Below, piece by piece: positions 7,163-9,609 of a DNA stretch of 9,609 nt (position 1 is the first letter of the stretch; each line of letters opens with the position of its first letter). The notes beneath the pieces were generated by a model. The model had not been told where the DNA came from. It saw nothing but the letters and a program-made list of their open reading frames with translations, and did not search any database. This DNA is from Selenomonas sp. Its GTDB lineage: Bacteria; Bacillota; Negativicutes; Selenomonadales; Selenomonadaceae. The position numbers and the translations under genes are program-made. Where the stretch lies: the NCBI GenBank assembly GCA_003518745.1, contig DOYB01000141.1, positions 1 through 9,609 on the forward strand, written 5' to 3'.

Positions 7163-8044
7163 TTGAAAAGATTTTACAGGATTTTTAGTATTTTAGCTGC
7201 TGCATTTTTCATTTTTTCCTTCCAACTGGCCCAGGCGCAGGCTTCGGAATGGTTTTGGCTTAGCTCCGACGAAAAGTATACCAAGTACTTTGAGCCGGAC
7301 ACAGTGAAAGTTATACGAAAAGCCCAAACCAATCATGGTGACGTGCCCACGGAGCTCGAAGGCTGGACAAAGACGACCTACACCTTCGGTGGTGCTGATG
7401 AAACCATACGAAACTATGAAATTCAGTCTATACTTCCCGACCCAAGGCTCCTTTCCTACAGCTTGGCACTTCTTCGGATTAATCCACAGAACAGGACCAT
7501 ACAATATGCCCGGGAGGATTTCTATGATCCTTCGGGAAAGATTATCTGGTCAAAAACCGATGGGCGTATCAAAGAAATCAATTCCCAGTCCTTTGATGAA
7601 GAATTTTACACCGCGATAGTCGATGAAGTGTTCCGTCAGGGTGAAACCAAGCAGCGCCTTTCTGATAATCGCTGGATTTCCCTGTACACCTACACTAATC
7701 CACAGGGAGGGACCACCACCCTTACGGCAGATACGACGACAATGCGGCTCCGTGGAGCGAATCTCGTACTATGGGAATGGGAGGAAACCCGTGATGCAAG
7801 TAATTCGGTCACTATGATAAAGTTCATGAAGAAAGCCGTGAATATTTCTCAGGGAACGGAGCGGGTGATGGTGGCTGATTCGAAGCAGTGGACCCCTCAG
7901 CTAGGCTGGAAGCCCATTGTCGATGAAATGAATGGTGCCTACAGGATGATAGACCCCAAGTCCCCCGAGTATAGCGGAATGGAGCGGCTCCGTGCCTTTG
8001 TCAAAGGCTATTCCACCTGGGTCAATCGATATTCCTTAGAATAA
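7163..8044 (+). CDS. Secreted protein of unknown function with two related halves
   Basis: A 293-residue exported protein. MKRFYRIFSI is followed by a hydrophobic stretch to about residue 20 and an AQAQA cleavage region, so the signal peptide probably ends at 25 or 27; there is no lipobox cysteine. The mature part seems to hold two related modules, about 30-130 (WFWLSSDEKYTKYFEPDTV...WTKTTY...YDPSGKIIWS) and 171-280 (WISLYTYT...TADTTTMRLRGANLVLWEWE). Each has aromatic-rich strands, a D-T-x-x pair and a W-x-K/E strand, somewhat like the surface-adhesin E fold. I do not recognise a function, and I see no catalytic motif. The chosen start is TTG at 7163, because GAGGTGA (7151-7157) sits at ideal distance; a GTG at 7154 in the same frame lies inside that site. 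It follows hydF after 42 bases and is probably co-transcribed with it. Confidence 0.8.
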   Translation: MKRFYRIFSILAAAFFIFSFQLAQAQASEWFWLSSDEKYTKYFEPDTVKVIRKAQTNHGDVPTELEGWTKTTYTFGGADETIRNYEIQSILPDPRLLSYSLALLRINPQNRTIQYAREDFYDPSGKIIWSKTDGRIKEINSQSFDEEFYTAIVDEVFRQGETKQRLSDNRWISLYTYTNPQGGTTTLTADTTTMRLRGANLVLWEWEETRDASNSVTMIKFMKKAVNISQGTERVMVADSKQWTPQLGWKPIVDEMNGAYRMIDPKSPEYSGMERLRAFVKGYSTWVNRYSLE

Positions 8045-8069
8045 TCTGCATAATATGTCAAAAAGATTA

Positions 8070-8107
8070 GAGCCTGCTCCTTTTTGCAATATCAAAGGGG
8101 CAGGCTC
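8070..8107 (+). terminator. Strong hairpin between the secreted-protein gene and metA (terminator or attenuator)
   Basis: GAGCCTGCTCCTTT (8070-8083) pairs with AAAGGGGCAGGCTC (8094-8107) over 14 positions with one G-T pair and a 10-base loop. The downstream side is only moderately T-rich (CTTCTCTTAG), so as an intrinsic terminator it is imperfect. It ends 28 bases before the metA ATG, leaving no room for a promoter in between. It may terminate the upstream unit partially, protect an mRNA end, or act as a leader structure of metA. Confidence 0.65.
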
Positions 8108-8135
8108 CTTCTCTTAGAAAGTGAGGCTTCAACCA

Positions 8136-9071
8136 ATGCCTATCAAAATACCCAATCATTTACCCGCGGCTCATGTCCTGGAAAGCGAGAATATCTTTGT
8201 CATGGACGCTGCGAGGGCTTACAGTCAGGATATACGTCCCCTTAGAATTCTCATATTGAATCTGATGCCTATTAAATCTGTCACGGAAACTCAGCTCCTC
8301 AGACTTTTAGGAAACACTCCCCTACAGGTTGAGGTGGATTTCATATATACGGAATCATACGTTCCATCACATACGTCTCAGGATTATCTCACTGAATTCT
8401 ACGGTACCTTTGCCGAGGTTCGCCATAGGAAATATGATGGCTTCATAATAACCGGCGCTCCCGTAGAGCTTATGGATTTCGAGGAGGTAGCATATTGGGA
8501 CGAGATCACCGAAATAATGGAATGGAGCAAGACCCATGTATATTCTACCTTTCACATCTGTTGGGGAGCGCAGGCGGGACTGTACTATCATTACGGAATT
8601 CCAAAATATACGGTGCCTGAGAAAATCTTCGGCGTATATCGCCACCACCTCTGTGTTAAGCATGAAAAGCTCATGCGTGGGTTTGATGATGAATTCTTTG
8701 TTCCCCACTCCAGACATACGGAGGAACGAAAGGCGGATATCCTTAATGTGCCCGAGCTTACTATTTTAGTAGAGGCTGAAGAGGAAGCAGGGGTTTATGC
8801 TATCGCAAATCTTGAAAAACGCCAGTTCTTTATCACCGGACACGCAGAGTATGACCCACTTACCCTCAAGCAGGAATATGACAGAGATTTCAAGGCTGGA
8901 CTGAATCCAAGTATCCCCCGCAACTACTACCCAAATGACGACCCATCCCTTGAGCCGATTGTAAGATGGCGGTCGGTGGCGCACCTGCTTTTCGCGAATT
9001 GGCTGAACTATTATGTCTATCAGGAAACTCCCTTTGAGCTTGATTCTCTCTATAGAAACGTCGAGTCATGA
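8136..9071 (+). CDS. metA: Homoserine O-acyltransferase MetA, predicted acetyl-CoA specific
   Basis: A 311-residue cytosolic enzyme that acylates the hydroxyl group of L-homoserine, the first committed step of methionine synthesis. It is complete and of normal length. The N-terminus MPIKIPNHLPAAHVLESENI is a family hallmark. The catalytic Cys is C142 in STFHICWGAQAG, the catalytic His and Glu are H236 and E238 in ITGHAEYD, and the conserved K47 is in LNLMPIKS. Residue 111, in TGAPVE, is Glu; published work on Bacillus cereus MetA links Glu111 to acetyl-CoA use and the Gly of E. coli to succinyl-CoA. The product is therefore probably O-acetylhomoserine. The ATG at 8136 is preferred over the GTG at 8121, because GTGAGG at 8121-8126 is the ribosome binding site and the family starts at MPIK. 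I see no SAM riboswitch or T-box in the 91 bases before the gene. Function firm, acyl donor inferred. Confidence 0.96.
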   Translation: MPIKIPNHLPAAHVLESENIFVMDAARAYSQDIRPLRILILNLMPIKSVTETQLLRLLGNTPLQVEVDFIYTESYVPSHTSQDYLTEFYGTFAEVRHRKYDGFIITGAPVELMDFEEVAYWDEITEIMEWSKTHVYSTFHICWGAQAGLYYHYGIPKYTVPEKIFGVYRHHLCVKHEKLMRGFDDEFFVPHSRHTEERKADILNVPELTILVEAEEEAGVYAIANLEKRQFFITGHAEYDPLTLKQEYDRDFKAGLNPSIPRNYYPNDDPSLEPIVRWRSVAHLLFANWLNYYVYQETPFELDSLYRNVES

Positions 9072-9105
9072 TTTTCATTAGTTGTCCAGAAATTTCGTTT
9101 TATTA

Positions 9106-9326
9106 ATTTACCTCCGATACATTGCACCGGAGGATATTATGAGCTATAGCATAGATGAAGTCTTCATGGATGCCACACCCTATCTAGCCACCTACCACTT
9201 AACCGCCCATGAGCTTGCCCTGCGGATGATAAGGGACGTGCTGAAGGAAACAGGCATCACTGCCACGGCAGGCATCGGAACCAATCTCTACCTTGCAAAA
9301 ATCGCCATGGACATCTTAGCCAACAG
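9106..9326 (+). pseudogene. Y-family DNA polymerase remnant, truncated at both ends
   Basis: The frame reads IYLRYIAPEDIMSYSIDEVF, then MDATPYLATYHLTAHELALR, and ends GIGTNLYLAKIAMDILA. This is the part of a UmuC/DinB-like polymerase palm around the catalytic SIDE motif. Conserved features before it (the first catalytic Asp and the YAS region of the fingers) and after it (the rest of the palm, thumb and little finger) are absent. Upstream, recognisable similarity stops 35 bases after the metA stop; downstream it stops near 9326, where a sequence matching a different gene begins. An ATG at 9139 with GGAGG before it looks like a start, but those bases are themselves codons of the old gene (PEDI). 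The fragment cannot be an active polymerase. The homology is clear to me; the exact edges are approximate. Confidence 0.8.
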
Positions 9327-9360
9327 TCGGAGCTATCCGAGTATGAAATTGTCGTTAATT

Positions 9361-9609
9361 TCAATCCTTCGGATAGGCAACAATCCAGGGCTGGTACCGC
9401 TCTTTCTTCGGCAGGATAGAATTGTCAAACCACATGGAGAAAAATTTCTCGGCATTCTGGGTGGTGTAACCATCCTGATTATGATCGCAGGTATCGTAGG
9501 GATCCGCCAAAATCAGCATATCATCCAAAGGAGACTCAGTCCCCATGCTGTCATAGCCGATGATAACCCGCCAATGGCCGCCCCATTCCACATTCTCTAC
9601 CAGAATGGG
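9361..9609 (-). CDS. C39-like (papain-fold) peptidase, C-terminal part, running off the window
   Basis: The last 82 residues of a minus-strand protein whose beginning lies beyond the right edge. The frame is open to base 9609 and reads PILVENVEWGGHWRVIIGYD, then DDMLILADPYDTCDHNQDGY, and ends QPWIVAYPKD before a TGA at 9361-9363. The GGHWRVIIGYD and ADPYD segments match the His and Asp regions of C39-type or papain-like cysteine peptidases; the catalytic Cys would be upstream and cannot be seen. Such proteins either cleave peptides, for instance leader peptides, or are uncharacterised bacterial papain-fold proteins. The gene is convergent with the polymerase remnant, with only about 35 bases between them. 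A GTG at 9589-9591 is not a true start, because family-like sequence continues past it. Whether the whole gene is intact cannot be judged. Confidence 0.65.
   Translation of the reverse strand, partial: PILVENVEWGGHWRVIIGYDSMGTESPLDDMLILADPYDTCDHNQDGYTTQNAEKFFSMWFDNSILPKKERYQPWIVAYPKD

Noticed and set aside
8045..8135. SAM riboswitch or T-box before metA.
   Set aside because: The 91-base gap is nearly filled by one simple hairpin and shows none of the conserved elements of these leaders.
9111..9141. CCTCCG/CGGAGG hairpin that seems to hide a GGAGG site before an ATG, like an RNA switch.
   Set aside because: These bases translate in frame as LRYIAPEDIM, part of the polymerase remnant, so the ribosome site and hairpin are most likely chance.
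9327..9609. Plus-strand frame that stays open from the polymerase remnant to the window end.
   Set aside because: Beyond 9327 it shows no polymerase-like residues, and the opposite strand encodes a clear C39-like sequence from 9361 on.

Overview
The window looks like chromosomal DNA of an anaerobic Firmicute. HydF (the [FeFe]-hydrogenase maturation GTPase), an acetyl-type MetA, a VanW/YoaR-family protein, a BrnQ symporter, strong sigma-A promoters and GGAGG-type ribosome binding sites all fit. The small secreted protein between hydF and metA resembles proteins I associate with Negativicutes (Selenomonas or Anaerovibrio-like), but that placement is an inference.

Layout. Bases 1-529 hold gene debris on the minus strand: the tail of what may be a LacI-type ligand-binding protein, then the start of a sensor histidine kinase joined out of frame to a piece of its own ATPase domain. 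A strong terminator separates this from an intact minus-strand pair, a STAS-domain anti-sigma-factor antagonist (2521-2859) followed by a large PAS-GGDEF-GAF-PAS diguanylate cyclase (530-2431). A divergent control region (2860-3189) carries a promoter for each side and a possible intergenic repeat. On the plus strand follow a VanW-family protein (3190-4422) and brnQ (4462-5820), then a second promoter with hydF (5918-7120), a secreted protein of unknown function (7163-8044), a strong hairpin, and metA (8136-9071). The right end is again debris: a Y-family DNA polymerase remnant (about 9106-9326), convergent with the 3' part of a C39-like peptidase gene that runs off the window.

How the genes relate. 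The STAS and diguanylate cyclase genes form a plausible two-gene signalling operon. VanW and BrnQ are both envelope proteins, probably co-transcribed from one well-formed promoter. hydF, the secreted protein and metA lie in one direction; the first two are close enough to be one transcript, while metA sits behind a hairpin that may end or attenuate it. hydE and hydG are not in the window.

I see no CRISPR array, tRNA, rRNA, complete mobile element or convincing new system. The points most worth following are the rearranged kinase, the domain order and I-site of the cyclase, the altered G4 motif of HydF, the MetA specificity residue and hairpin, and the doubly truncated polymerase.
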